From Scytonema hofmannii PCC 7110 (GTDB lineage Bacteria; Cyanobacteriota; Cyanobacteriia; Cyanobacteriales; Nostocaceae), in NCBI RefSeq assembly GCF_000346485.2, contig NZ_KQ976354.1, positions 9,754,341 through 9,818,340 of the forward strand: a DNA stretch of 64,000 nucleotides, in the 5' to 3' direction. Shown here one piece after another: positions 28,380 to 35,748 of the stretch. Position 1 is the first letter of the stretch. Each line of letters starts with the position of its first letter. A model generated the notes under the pieces. The model made no database searches. It was not told the DNA's origin and saw nothing but the letters and a program-made list of their open reading frames with translations. Position numbers and translations under genes: made by a program.

Positions 28380-28590
28380 CTTGCCCACACTCCACTGAGT
28401 AATGTCGCTCAGTAGCTTTTGTACTTGCGATCTTAGTTTTATTCTAATCTAGGGAAATCATCTGGAAAATAGCCTTCGGTTTGAGTACGGGTTTCTACCG
28501 CAATTTCAACACTTGACCCAAAAGTATGAAGGATAAAGGAGAAAAAAATTTGTCTTTATACTCTTTAGAGTGTACTTTATGCGACCTACT

Positions 28591-29427
28591 TTATACTTCA
28601 TCCTTCATCCTTGAAGTATATTTTAAGGCAAGTGGTTGTTTTGGGTTAAGTTTTAATGCTTGACGTAAATAAACTTTTGCCATTCCTGTCAGATTTTGTT
28701 TGAGATGCACAAACCCCAGTAAAGCTAGATAATCGCTATTATTTGGCTCTAACTTAATGGCATCTCGCAATTCTTGTACAGCTGATTTCCAGTTAGCTTG
28801 TTTAACGTAGTGAATTCCACGTTGGTAGTGCCGTTGGGCATAATTATTGACAACTGTTTTCTCTTCATATAACGTCAATTTTACTGACTCAATATTCGGT
28901 TCTGTCCTCTCTATAGGGTTTTCTTGAACCAGAGCATTGGGTGCAAGCAAACAAAAATATACTAAGTTAAGTTCCCTTAGCTGCTGAGTGATTTGATAAG
29001 AAGCAACTAATGATCTATATTGAGCTTCTGCTAGAGAAGCGATCGCAGGTTCGTAAAAAATGTCTACTTCACTTGCTGGCATTTGTATGAGTTCTTGTGC
29101 CAAAGCCGTTTGTAAAGATGCATCTTTCAATAACTGCAAGAAGATTGCGTCTAAACGCAGCTTTGCTATTATCTCGTTTCGAGAGTTTGGGTGTTTTAAT
29201 AGTTTATAAGCTGGCTCAATCAAGTAAGTAAATACAGATGTTGCGAATTCCTTATCTGCTTCATGGCTTCTCAGAAAACTCTCGGAATGCAGCTGTTTGG
29301 CTAAAGAGTGATAGCGTTTGAGAATCTGATGTTCAGTAGCAGTCACAGAAATTCCCAGTACGGCATAAGGATCTGAAAGTTGTTTTAGCCATTCTGGAGG
29401 TAGTAATGTCTGGTTGTCATTTGTCAT
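28591..29427 (-). CDS. J-domain-like / TPR protein lacking HPD
   Basis: A 278-aa protein. Residues about 19-75 resemble a J domain (DPYAVLGISVTATEHQILKRYHSLAKQLH, then ...YLIEPAYKLLKHPNSR). The HPD tripeptide needed to stimulate DnaK ATPase is replaced by HSE, so it is probably not a canonical co-chaperone. The C-terminal 80 residues carry two TPRs (QRGIHYVKQANWKSAVQEL, LALLGFVHLKQNLTGMAKVY). It may be a scaffold derived from a DnaJ protein. The start MTNDNQT lies next to TGTCATTTGTCATT repeats. Confidence 0.78.
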   Translation of the reverse strand: MTNDNQTLLPPEWLKQLSDPYAVLGISVTATEHQILKRYHSLAKQLHSESFLRSHEADKEFATSVFTYLIEPAYKLLKHPNSRNEIIAKLRLDAIFLQLLKDASLQTALAQELIQMPASEVDIFYEPAIASLAEAQYRSLVASYQITQQLRELNLVYFCLLAPNALVQENPIERTEPNIESVKLTLYEEKTVVNNYAQRHYQRGIHYVKQANWKSAVQELRDAIKLEPNNSDYLALLGFVHLKQNLTGMAKVYLRQALKLNPKQPLALKYTSRMKDEV

Positions 29428-29435
29428 TTGTCATT

Positions 29436-29572
29436 CAATACTGCGTAGGTTTTGGGTAAAAATCCGAAAATACGTAGGTTGGGTTGAGGAACGAAACCCA
29501 ACATTTACAGGACATTGTTGAGTTTCCCCAAAGGTTTGCCTAACCCACAAAATTCTTATCCAAGTAGTATTG
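29436..29572. mobile_element. MITE-like element, longer member of CAATAC family
   Basis: About 137 bp with ends CAATACTGCG and CAAGTAGTATTG. The interior has the widespread GTTGGGTT...AACCCAAC hairpin and no ORF. The space from 29573 to 29877 shows no gene or repeat. Confidence 0.5.
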
Positions 29573-29877
29573 ATTTGTCATTAGTAAGGATTTTAGGTCT
29601 AGTTACATTTTTTAATATAGTTCTGTTTATTTCTGCCTAGCTACTTACAGTTAGCTCCAATCTCGATAACACCTGCAATTTCGGCTTAATTTAACCATTT
29701 TTTATATCATGTAATGACTTAGACTAAGTAATAAATCCGTTATGCCTAACATAATCTTTAAAGTTAGCGCAAGAAGTCTTAAGATTCAGTATATTCAAGG
29801 AAAAAGGTATGTTATATAAAATACAAAACAACGAGGAATATTTACAGCTTGTGTTTGTGTCAGCACAAACAGCAATC

Positions 29878-29950
29878 TATACTGCTCGGTTAACGATCGC
29901 TGAGGTGCCAGAAACCCGGTTTCTAGTTTTCGCTTATCCAAGTAGTATTG
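29878..29950. mobile_element. decayed CAATAC-family element, inverted orientation
   Basis: Begins TATACTGCTCGGTTAACG, matching the reverse complement of the right half of the 56048 element, and ends CCAAGTAGTATTG like the 29436 element. Only one arm (AGAAACCCGGTTTCT) of the central stem remains. Confidence 0.5.
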
Positions 29951-30157
29951 CAACAGAACTATGTTACAAAATATAAATATATCCAAAACACTTCCCAAAG
30001 ACAAATGACAAATAACCAAACGTAAAGTGGTACAAGCCCCAAAATTCATTTATGGAAAAAACAAGAAATTACTTCATTATTCAAATACCCTACTTTCAAG
30101 TCTGAAAATTTACTGGTCACTGGTCACTGGTTACTGGTCACTGTTAAAATAAAAACT

Positions 30158-30529
30158 ATGTTTAATCAGCGCAAGAACAGAAGTATCGCCGCAATACTAG
30201 CTTTGTCTGGTACGTTGACAATTTCAGGATTACACAAATTTTATTTAGGACAACCACTTTGGGGTGTGTTGTACGTACTGCTTTCTTGGACACCTATTCC
30301 CAAAGTGGCTTGCGCCATAGAAGGAGTTTGGTACTTAGCTCAAGATGAAGAAACTTTTGACCGTCATTTTAATCTGGGTAAATCAGTTATCAAAAGTTCA
30401 CAGTATGTCCCCGATCAAGTGGGATCGCTCGCAAACGCTTTGCGAGAGTTAGAAAGTTTACGTCAGGAAGGGCTGATTTCTGAGTATGAATTTGAGCAAA
30501 AGCGCCGTCAGTTGCTCGACCAAATGTAA
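30158..30529 (+). CDS. TM2 and SHOCT domain membrane protein
   Basis: A 123-aa protein. Two membrane helices (about residues 9-27 and 33-55) form a TM2 domain with ISGLHKFYLGQPLWGVL. The C-terminal 35 residues form a SHOCT-like motif (LRELESLRQEGLISEYEFEQKRRQLLDQM). TM2/SHOCT proteins are common and mostly uncharacterised. It is 14 bp before the HhH gene and probably co-transcribed. An STRR of TGGTCAC units ends just upstream. Confidence 0.85.
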   Translation: MFNQRKNRSIAAILALSGTLTISGLHKFYLGQPLWGVLYVLLSWTPIPKVACAIEGVWYLAQDEETFDRHFNLGKSVIKSSQYVPDQVGSLANALRELESLRQEGLISEYEFEQKRRQLLDQM

Positions 30530-30543
30530 GAGAAGAAAGAGCT

Positions 30544-31080
30544 ATGAAAAATTGGCTATCTTGGAACCCGAGGCTGCAAAAACTCCGCGCTCAACTGATT
30601 CACAACCCTTACCACCGACTGCAATCAGGAGAAGAAATTGCGATCGCAGTGGAACTGGGTATCAGTATTGATGCCAATCAAGCAACTGTAGATGATTGGT
30701 TGCGTTTACCAGGATTTTCCATTCATCAAGCGAGATCGCTTGTGGAACTCTCCCGTGGCGGAGTGAAATTTTATTGTGTTGAAGATATTGCAGCAGCTCT
30801 AAGTTTATCTGTACAGAGACTCGAACCCCTCAGACCCCTTCTTAATTTTAGTTATTATGACGAGGAAGCTTTAGCACTTCCCAGTCAGATTGTTAACCCA
30901 AACGTAGCAACTGTTGAAACACTAGCAAAAGTACCTTTTATTGATTTATATCTCGCGCAAGCCATCGTAGAAAATCGTTTATCAGAAGGGCTTTTCCGTA
31001 ATTTAGCTGATTTTCAACAAAGGCTCAATCTACCAGGCGATGCGATCGCCCAGTTGATGTATTATCTGAGGTTTAGTTAA
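30544..31080 (+). CDS. helix-hairpin-helix protein (ComEA-like repeats)
   Basis: A 178-aa protein with two ComEA-type helix-hairpin-helix blocks: ISIDANQATVDDWLRLPGF followed by HQARSLVELSRGG, and NPNVATVETLAKVPF with YLAQAIVENRLSEGLFRNLADF. Such motifs bind DNA non-specifically. There is no signal peptide, unlike true ComEA receptors, so a cytosolic role is likely. The ATG follows GAAGAAAGAG. It is coupled to the TM2 gene by close spacing. Confidence 0.82.
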   Translation: MKNWLSWNPRLQKLRAQLIHNPYHRLQSGEEIAIAVELGISIDANQATVDDWLRLPGFSIHQARSLVELSRGGVKFYCVEDIAAALSLSVQRLEPLRPLLNFSYYDEEALALPSQIVNPNVATVETLAKVPFIDLYLAQAIVENRLSEGLFRNLADFQQRLNLPGDAIAQLMYYLRFS

Positions 31081-31172
31081 TGGTTAGTAGTTAGTGGTTA
31101 GTGGTTAATGGTTAGTGATTTGGCACTCAACTAACAACTAACAACTAACAACCAACAACTAACAACCAACAA
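31079..31172. repeat. GGTTAGT units facing ACTAACA units
   Basis: Heptamer units TTAGTGG/GGTTAGT followed by CTAACAACTAACAACC, a large inverse-complement STRR between convergent genes. The stop codon of the HhH gene lies at its edge. Confidence 0.75.
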
Positions 31173-31181
31173 CTAACCAAT

Positions 31182-31754
31182 TTATATAAACCCTATTCGG
31201 TCAAGAGGCCAAAAGCGAAATACTGCCCGACCTATAATATTCTTTCTAGGCAAAAAACCCCAATAGCGGGAATCGTTACTATCGTTACGATTATCTCCCA
31301 TAACAAAAAATTCATTTGCTGGAACTTGTCGCCCTTCCATTGGTGAATTTGGCGGTTCGGCGATATACTCCTCCTGTATGGGTTTACCGTCGAGATAAAC
31401 TTTGCCACTGGCGATGCTAACTACCTGTCCTGGCGTACCAATCACACGCTTAATGAAAGCTTGGTCTTTAGGATAGCCCCGACGCTGTAATTCTTCTGAT
31501 GGCTGAAAAACCACGATATTGCTGAATTCAGGGGGGTGAAAAAGGTAGGAAATCTTTTCCACAACCAAGCGATCGCCTCTATACAAGGTTGGTAACATGG
31601 AATCTGAGGGAATGTAGCGAGGTTCTGCAACAAAAGTGCGGATGAGAATTGCCAAGCATAAGGCGATCGCAACTAGAGTTAGATTTTCCTGTAAACCGCG
31701 CCATACTCGCGATGACACTGGAGTTTCTTTTGCATTACTTTCCTGATGGGTCAT
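31182..31754 (-). CDS. lepB: signal peptidase I
   Basis: A 190-aa type I signal peptidase that cleaves exported preproteins. A single membrane helix (about residues 24-42) is followed by the Ser52 nucleophile in YIPSDSMLPTL and the general base Lys102 in FIKRVIG. The conserved boxes GDRLVVEK and VMGDNRNDSNDSRYWG are present. It is close in size to other cyanobacterial paralogues. No partner gene is adjacent. Confidence 0.95.
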   Translation of the reverse strand: MTHQESNAKETPVSSRVWRGLQENLTLVAIALCLAILIRTFVAEPRYIPSDSMLPTLYRGDRLVVEKISYLFHPPEFSNIVVFQPSEELQRRGYPKDQAFIKRVIGTPGQVVSIASGKVYLDGKPIQEEYIAEPPNSPMEGRQVPANEFFVMGDNRNDSNDSRYWGFLPRKNIIGRAVFRFWPLDRIGFI

Positions 31755-32015
31755 AAAGTTGAATGAAGAATCTAAACAAATACCTTGACTATTGTGACGC
31801 TAAAAGCCGCCTTATAAGCAAGAGGAGTTTTGCCTATCGACTTTATTCTCAGGAAATTTACGCACGTAATGTTCGGGAATGACTTAGAAATGCGATGGAG
31901 AATAGATAGTTAAAGTATTATTTATAACCAACAAAATCAGAAAAGAAAATTTTTAAATTAAAGTCATTGGAATTACAGCAATTATAAAACAGAGTTTTAA
32001 ACTATTTACATTATT

Positions 32016-32085
32016 TGGCTTCCTCCTCCTGAAAAAGAAAGCTAGTTACCGACTGCTATTGCTATGCAATCAGTCGGTTTTTTTT
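32016..32085 (+). ncRNA. candidate small RNA with CCTCCTCC loop
   Basis: Two consecutive hairpins on the plus strand inside a 582-bp gene-free gap. The first (32016-32044) pairs TGGCTT with AAGCTA and leaves a loop containing CCTCCTCC, complementary to Shine-Dalgarno sequences. The second (32048-32078) is a strong terminator followed by eight Ts. A CATTAT -10-like element is at 32009-32014, so the transcript may begin near 32020. Architecture resembles cyanobacterial sRNAs such as Yfr1, but the sequence is not one I recognise. Expression is not shown. Confidence 0.45.
32048..32085 (+). terminator. strong intrinsic terminator
   Basis: ACCGACTG pairs with CAGTCGGT, with an inner ATTGC/GCAAT extension, followed by TTTTTTTT. 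It does not follow any plus-strand gene, which is why a small RNA is proposed. Confidence 0.85.
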
Positions 32086-32146
32086 GGTTTGGATTTTGAA
32101 TTGAGAATTATCTAAAGTTAGTTACACACCAGCAATCAACCTTGCT

Positions 32147-32308
32147 TTTCTAAGAGGATGTTTTAAAAGTCCTGGTTTCATATAATGAGCTACTATACAA
32201 ACGCTCGTCCGCCTGCGCGGATTAGTATTTTGAAACCCACGTAGGTGGGTTTTGCCTGTATAGACGCGAATTCCATTCGCCAAGACTTTACAAACATCCT
32301 CTTAGAAA
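32147..32308. mobile_element. MITE-like element with perfect 17-bp ends
   Basis: 162 bp bounded by TTTCTAAGAGGATGTTT and its exact inverse complement at 32292-32308. The interior carries the CCCACGTAGGTGGG palindrome and CGCGAATTCCATTCGCC block shared with 15745-15832. No ORF and no clear target duplication. Confidence 0.75.
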
Positions 32309-32336
32309 GATTTGATATGTAGTCAATTACACTAAA

Positions 32337-33263
32337 TTACTTTTTCTGTTTTTTAAGATAATTCATAGATATTTCTAAACTAGACTTCATCCGATCCAAC
32401 GCGGTTACTAAGATACCAATTTCATCCTTAGATTTTTCCTCAAAAACAACATTCATTTCCCCAAAACTAACTTTTTGGGCAATCTTAGCTATTTTTTTAA
32501 TTCGCTCAAGGATAGTTTTCCTTAAAAGAAAATTAATCAAAAAAATAACTATCGTAAAGATAAAGATTAAAATTCCTATTACGAAAACAAAAGAGTGAAG
32601 TGTGCTAGCAAAAACCTCTTCAGCAGGAAGAGAAACTATTTGAACAGCAACAATCTCATTCAGTTTCCAGCCAAAACCATTTTCCGATCCATAAGTTGCT
32701 ACCAAACTTTTGGGAGCGATCTCTGGTTTTGAATGGCATTGTAAGCATTTCTGTTCTTTAAGAGCAAATGGTCGTGCAATATAAAATAATCTACTTCCTG
32801 GAATGGTGCGAAATCCAGAACGTTCTTTAATCTTGGGATGTGTCCGAAAATAATTCACAAGCTCTGTTTCAAAGTCATCAGCTTTATCCCGCAAATTAAT
32901 TGGGTTTGGTGCTGCATCTTTAAAAAAGAAGTTTTTGTACTCTTCAGTTTTACGCAAATCTTCAAAAATTTCTCTTGCGGAGAAGGTTGGTATAGCTTCT
33001 GGAATAAATGCTGCTTCGGTTTCTAGTTTAGAGAACAATAAGGGATTTAGACGTTCTTGTGTATAATTTCTAACTGAATTGATAGTTTGCATCAGCATCT
33101 TGGCTTGAGATGTCACTTCATGTTCGGCTCTTTGCTCGAGTACAGTTGATAGAGCCGCACCAGTTAAGGAAATGCCGATCGCAAACACAACAACCAAAAA
33201 CCAATTAAACTTAGTGCCAATTTTGGCATTTAAAAAATGATTTGTTAAAAACATAACTTTCAA
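32337..33263 (-). CDS. c-haem sensor (Tll0287-like/DUF3365) with HAMP domain
   Basis: A 308-aa membrane protein. Membrane helix 1 spans about residues 21-42. The periplasmic Tll0287-like (DUF3365) domain has a covalent haem site Cys173-x-x-Cys176-His177 (CLQCHSKPE). Helix 2 spans about 220-245, followed by a HAMP linker (ERIKKIAKIAQKVSFGEMN...DEIGILVTALDRMK). The protein stops right after HAMP, with no kinase, cyclase or methyl-accepting output. It may signal through a partner encoded elsewhere. The upstream Uma2 stop is only 9 bp away, implying one transcript. Confidence 0.85.
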   Translation of the reverse strand: MKVMFLTNHFLNAKIGTKFNWFLVVVFAIGISLTGAALSTVLEQRAEHEVTSQAKMLMQTINSVRNYTQERLNPLLFSKLETEAAFIPEAIPTFSAREIFEDLRKTEEYKNFFFKDAAPNPINLRDKADDFETELVNYFRTHPKIKERSGFRTIPGSRLFYIARPFALKEQKCLQCHSKPEIAPKSLVATYGSENGFGWKLNEIVAVQIVSLPAEEVFASTLHSFVFVIGILIFIFTIVIFLINFLLRKTILERIKKIAKIAQKVSFGEMNVVFEEKSKDEIGILVTALDRMKSSLEISMNYLKKQKK

Positions 33264-33272
33264 CCAACTGTA

Positions 33273-33914
33273 CTAATTATGAGTAGCGCCTAAGGACGCC
33301 GCATCAAAAATTTGTTGGGCGGTAAGGTTAAGTTGAGGGAAGGTAGGAGACACAATTAAATCATGACTTCTAAACTGAGTCATTTGGTATTCGCCGTCAA
33401 TCAGCTGACATATAAATACAGTTGGCTGTTTTGGGTTACCAATGAAGTTGCGTCCCCCTAGGGCTGCGTAATCCACAATCCAGTATTCTGGAATGCCCAT
33501 TTCTTCGTAATCAGCATATTTGACGTGGTAGTCATCCCGCCAGTTAGTTGATACAACCTCAACAATTAATTTAACTGAGCTAGCATTCTCAATCACTGAT
33601 TCCCTTTCCCAACGTGGTTCACTGCCTATGTTTTCCTGATTTAAAACAATAATGTCAGGTTCATAACCAGATTTTGCACTACTAGATTTTACAATTGATT
33701 CTCTGGGAATTGTCCAAATACCGCGTTTTCCCATCTGTATGATGGTCAAGACTAACTCCTCAATCAGAAAGCCTGTAACATTACCATGTTGTCCCCTCGG
33801 TTTTGGCATTTCGATAATTACCCCATTGTGTAGTTCATAGCGTATCTCAGTGTTTTCCGGATACCATGCTATAAATTCATCAAAAGTTACTAGTTTAGGT
33901 AAGGCTTGAGCCAT
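33273..33914 (-). CDS. Uma2 family PD-(D/E)XK nuclease-like protein
   Basis: A 213-aa Uma2 protein starting at the ATG at 33914 (an in-frame TTG is four codons upstream). Core motifs: VTFDEFIAWYPE, YELHNGVIIEMPKPRGQHG, EPDIIVLN and the catalytic-type VKLIVEVVSTNWRDD (ExV instead of ExK), then KYADYEEMGIPEYWIVDYAALGG. The Glu-Val-Val in place of Glu-x-Lys is common in this branch. It precedes the haem-sensor gene by 9 bp. Family role is unproven. Confidence 0.85.
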   Translation of the reverse strand: MAQALPKLVTFDEFIAWYPENTEIRYELHNGVIIEMPKPRGQHGNVTGFLIEELVLTIIQMGKRGIWTIPRESIVKSSSAKSGYEPDIIVLNQENIGSEPRWERESVIENASSVKLIVEVVSTNWRDDYHVKYADYEEMGIPEYWIVDYAALGGRNFIGNPKQPTVFICQLIDGEYQMTQFRSHDLIVSPTFPQLNLTAQQIFDAASLGATHN

Positions 33915-33996
33915 AGATTTTCTCAAGTTTTCTCTACATTATCCAATAGCAAAACTATTAAATTGTGCCACCACTAAAAGTAAAAACTTTTGGACA

Positions 33997-34215
33997 TTAC
34001 TGTACAACAGGTACTCTAGGATTAAGTCCCGTAGTATGATCTAAACCCATGTCTACACCAAAGAACTAATCCATTTGATTTGCCCAAATCGAGTTTAATA
34101 AAAACAATAGAAGGTTAGGCAAAAAATTTTGCTCTTCATTATCCACTGGTGTATCGTCCGAACAAGGTAGTTCTTCAGTTGAAGGTAACGCTTGTTTAAT
34201 ATGAGGTAACAGCAT
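33997..34215 (-). pseudogene. truncated Uma2 pseudogene
   Basis: From an ATG at 34215 the frame reads a typical long-form Uma2 N-terminus (LPSTEELPCSDDTPVDNE, LLFLLNSIWANQMD), then a TAG at 34066-34068 where family members have Trp. The same frame continues past the stop with FFGVDMG and LNPRVPVV before a TAA. The remaining two thirds of the gene is absent. It lies between two intact Uma2 genes, all on the minus strand. Confidence 0.75.
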
Positions 34216-34268
34216 AGCCGTGAATAGCGTTCATTTTTTCGATTATAAAACTTACAATCTTTAAAAAT

Positions 34269-34916
34269 TTAATTAAACTTAGCTAGTAACCAACGAGTAA
34301 TAGCTCCATCATCTTCAGTTAGAGAGCGCTTCAGAGCTTCTTCAACCAAGGCAATTTCCAATCCTAGGAGTACTTGAGATTCGCGAATGGGGGTGCTTTG
34401 TGTTGGCGACAATGAATTTGCAATCACCTTACCAGCATTGACATCAACTACCCAATACTCTTGAACTCCCAGGCGTTGATAGAGTTTTTGTTTGCGCTCA
34501 GTATCGTCTTCTAGGGAAGAAGCGGCAATCTCAACAACTAATGTAGGTGGAGTTAACTCATTGAGATTTACTGGGGAATTATTTCGGGGAGGAAGTTGGA
34601 AATTTGTGCCAATATAAAAAGCAATATCAGGCTGAGAACCACTAACTCTAGCTTTTCGGAAACTAGTATTCGTTAGCTCCTTAATGGGAATATTTTTAAT
34701 AGCTGCATACAAGACAATAACAGTTGAAACAATAGAATTATCATAACCATGTGCAGGACCTAGTGGTGACATCTCAATCTTCATGTAACCGCCATCATAG
34801 TAAAATCTAGCACTTTCCAAGGTGGGATCATCTGCAAAGGTAAGAAAATCTTCCCAGGCTGCTTCTACCCAGGTATCGGTAGGAACAGTATCTATTACTG
34901 GCGCTTGATTAAGCAT
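34269..34916 (-). CDS. Uma2 family PD-(D/E)XK nuclease-like protein
   Basis: A 215-aa Uma2 protein with the core WEDFLTFADD, ARFYYDGGYMKIEMSPLGPAHG, QPDIAFYIG and PTLVVEIAASSLEDD (E-I-A at the catalytic strand), followed by KQKLYQRLGVQEYWVVDVNAG. The N-terminus MLNQAPVIDTVPTD and length are usual. It is upstream of the Uma2 pseudogene on the same strand; the cluster probably arose by duplication or repeated capture. Confidence 0.85.
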   Translation of the reverse strand: MLNQAPVIDTVPTDTWVEAAWEDFLTFADDPTLESARFYYDGGYMKIEMSPLGPAHGYDNSIVSTVIVLYAAIKNIPIKELTNTSFRKARVSGSQPDIAFYIGTNFQLPPRNNSPVNLNELTPPTLVVEIAASSLEDDTERKQKLYQRLGVQEYWVVDVNAGKVIANSLSPTQSTPIRESQVLLGLEIALVEEALKRSLTEDDGAITRWLLAKFN

Positions 34917-35038
34917 AATTCTGAACCTGCATAGTTTCTTTGCTATTAAACTTAGTTTAACAACGCTTCACCACGACGATAAAATTCACGGGCACAATGA
35001 GGGGTATTTTTTGTAAGTGTTTACCCGAACTTAATACG

Positions 35039-35359
35039 ATCGGGACTTACGCAAAGCCCCCCTTTTTAAGCTATGCATTGGTCACATCTTTCTTTACAAT
35101 CTTGAAACCCTTGACTATATTGCATTGTGGACGCTGAGATTGTCTGCAGACTTGACAAAATGACGCTGATTCTTCTCGCAAAAACTCCATGTTTATTGAG
35201 AATGAACGACGAACGAATCAGGGTTAGAAAAAACGTTCGTGATTACTCTCGTAAATGTTGAGAAAGATCCGGACAATGCATAGCCTTTTTAAGGGGGGTT
35301 GGGGGGATCTCCAAAACGTGAGATCCCTAAAATACCGTTGAGGTTGCGTAAGTCCTGAT
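35039..35359. mobile_element. nested inverted-repeat element, about 320 bp
   Basis: Outer ends share GGACTTACGCAA/TTGCGTAAGTCC (15 of 16 bases including flanks). Inside, CTATGCATTG at 35071-35080 and CAATGCATAG at 35274-35283 form a second inverted pair next to C6/G6 runs. No transposase ORF. It may be a MITE carrying an older element; the other parts of 34917-35490 show no gene. Confidence 0.65.
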
Positions 35360-35490
35360 AAAAAATCTTGAATATTTTGAGATTTGTTCTTTAGGCGACA
35401 AAAAATAAATTATTTCTTCTTGTGGGATGGGCGTCCCTGCCCGTCCCTAATTATACCTATAATAAGAGAGAATTATGACAGGAGAGCCTT

Positions 35491-35664
35491 ATGTTTGGAT
35501 TGGGATGGCCAGAAATTGCAATTATTGGTCTGGTTGCTGTTGTCATTTTCGGACCGAAAAAAATTCCAGAGTTGGGAAGCGCACTGGGAAAAACTCTTAG
35601 GGGTTTTAAGGAAGAACTGAACAAGCCGAGTGAAGATAGCGATCGCTCTGAAGAAAAACAGTAG
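35491..35664 (+). CDS. tatA: Sec-independent translocase TatA/E
   Basis: A 57-aa protein after an AGGAGAG ribosome-binding site 5 bases upstream of the ATG. MFGLGWPEIAIIGLVAVVIF is the N-terminal membrane helix, followed by the FGPKKIPELG hinge, the amphipathic helix GSALGKTLRGFKEEL and an acidic tail, all hallmark TatA/E features. It forms the pore of the twin-arginine pathway for folded proteins. Short cyanobacterial TatA/E proteins of this size are usual. tatB/tatC are not in the window. Confidence 0.92.
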   Translation: MFGLGWPEIAIIGLVAVVIFGPKKIPELGSALGKTLRGFKEELNKPSEDSDRSEEKQ

Positions 35665-35748
35665 TCAATTGTCATTGGTCATTAGTCATTGGTCATTAGT
35701 GAAAATTATTTAACAAAAGACAAATGACACTTGACAAATGACACTTGA

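Noticed and set aside
35384-35620. 78-aa ORF overlapping tatA
   Set aside because: It is in another frame over a dispersed repeat and tatA; TatA has the correct family sequence and ribosome-binding site.
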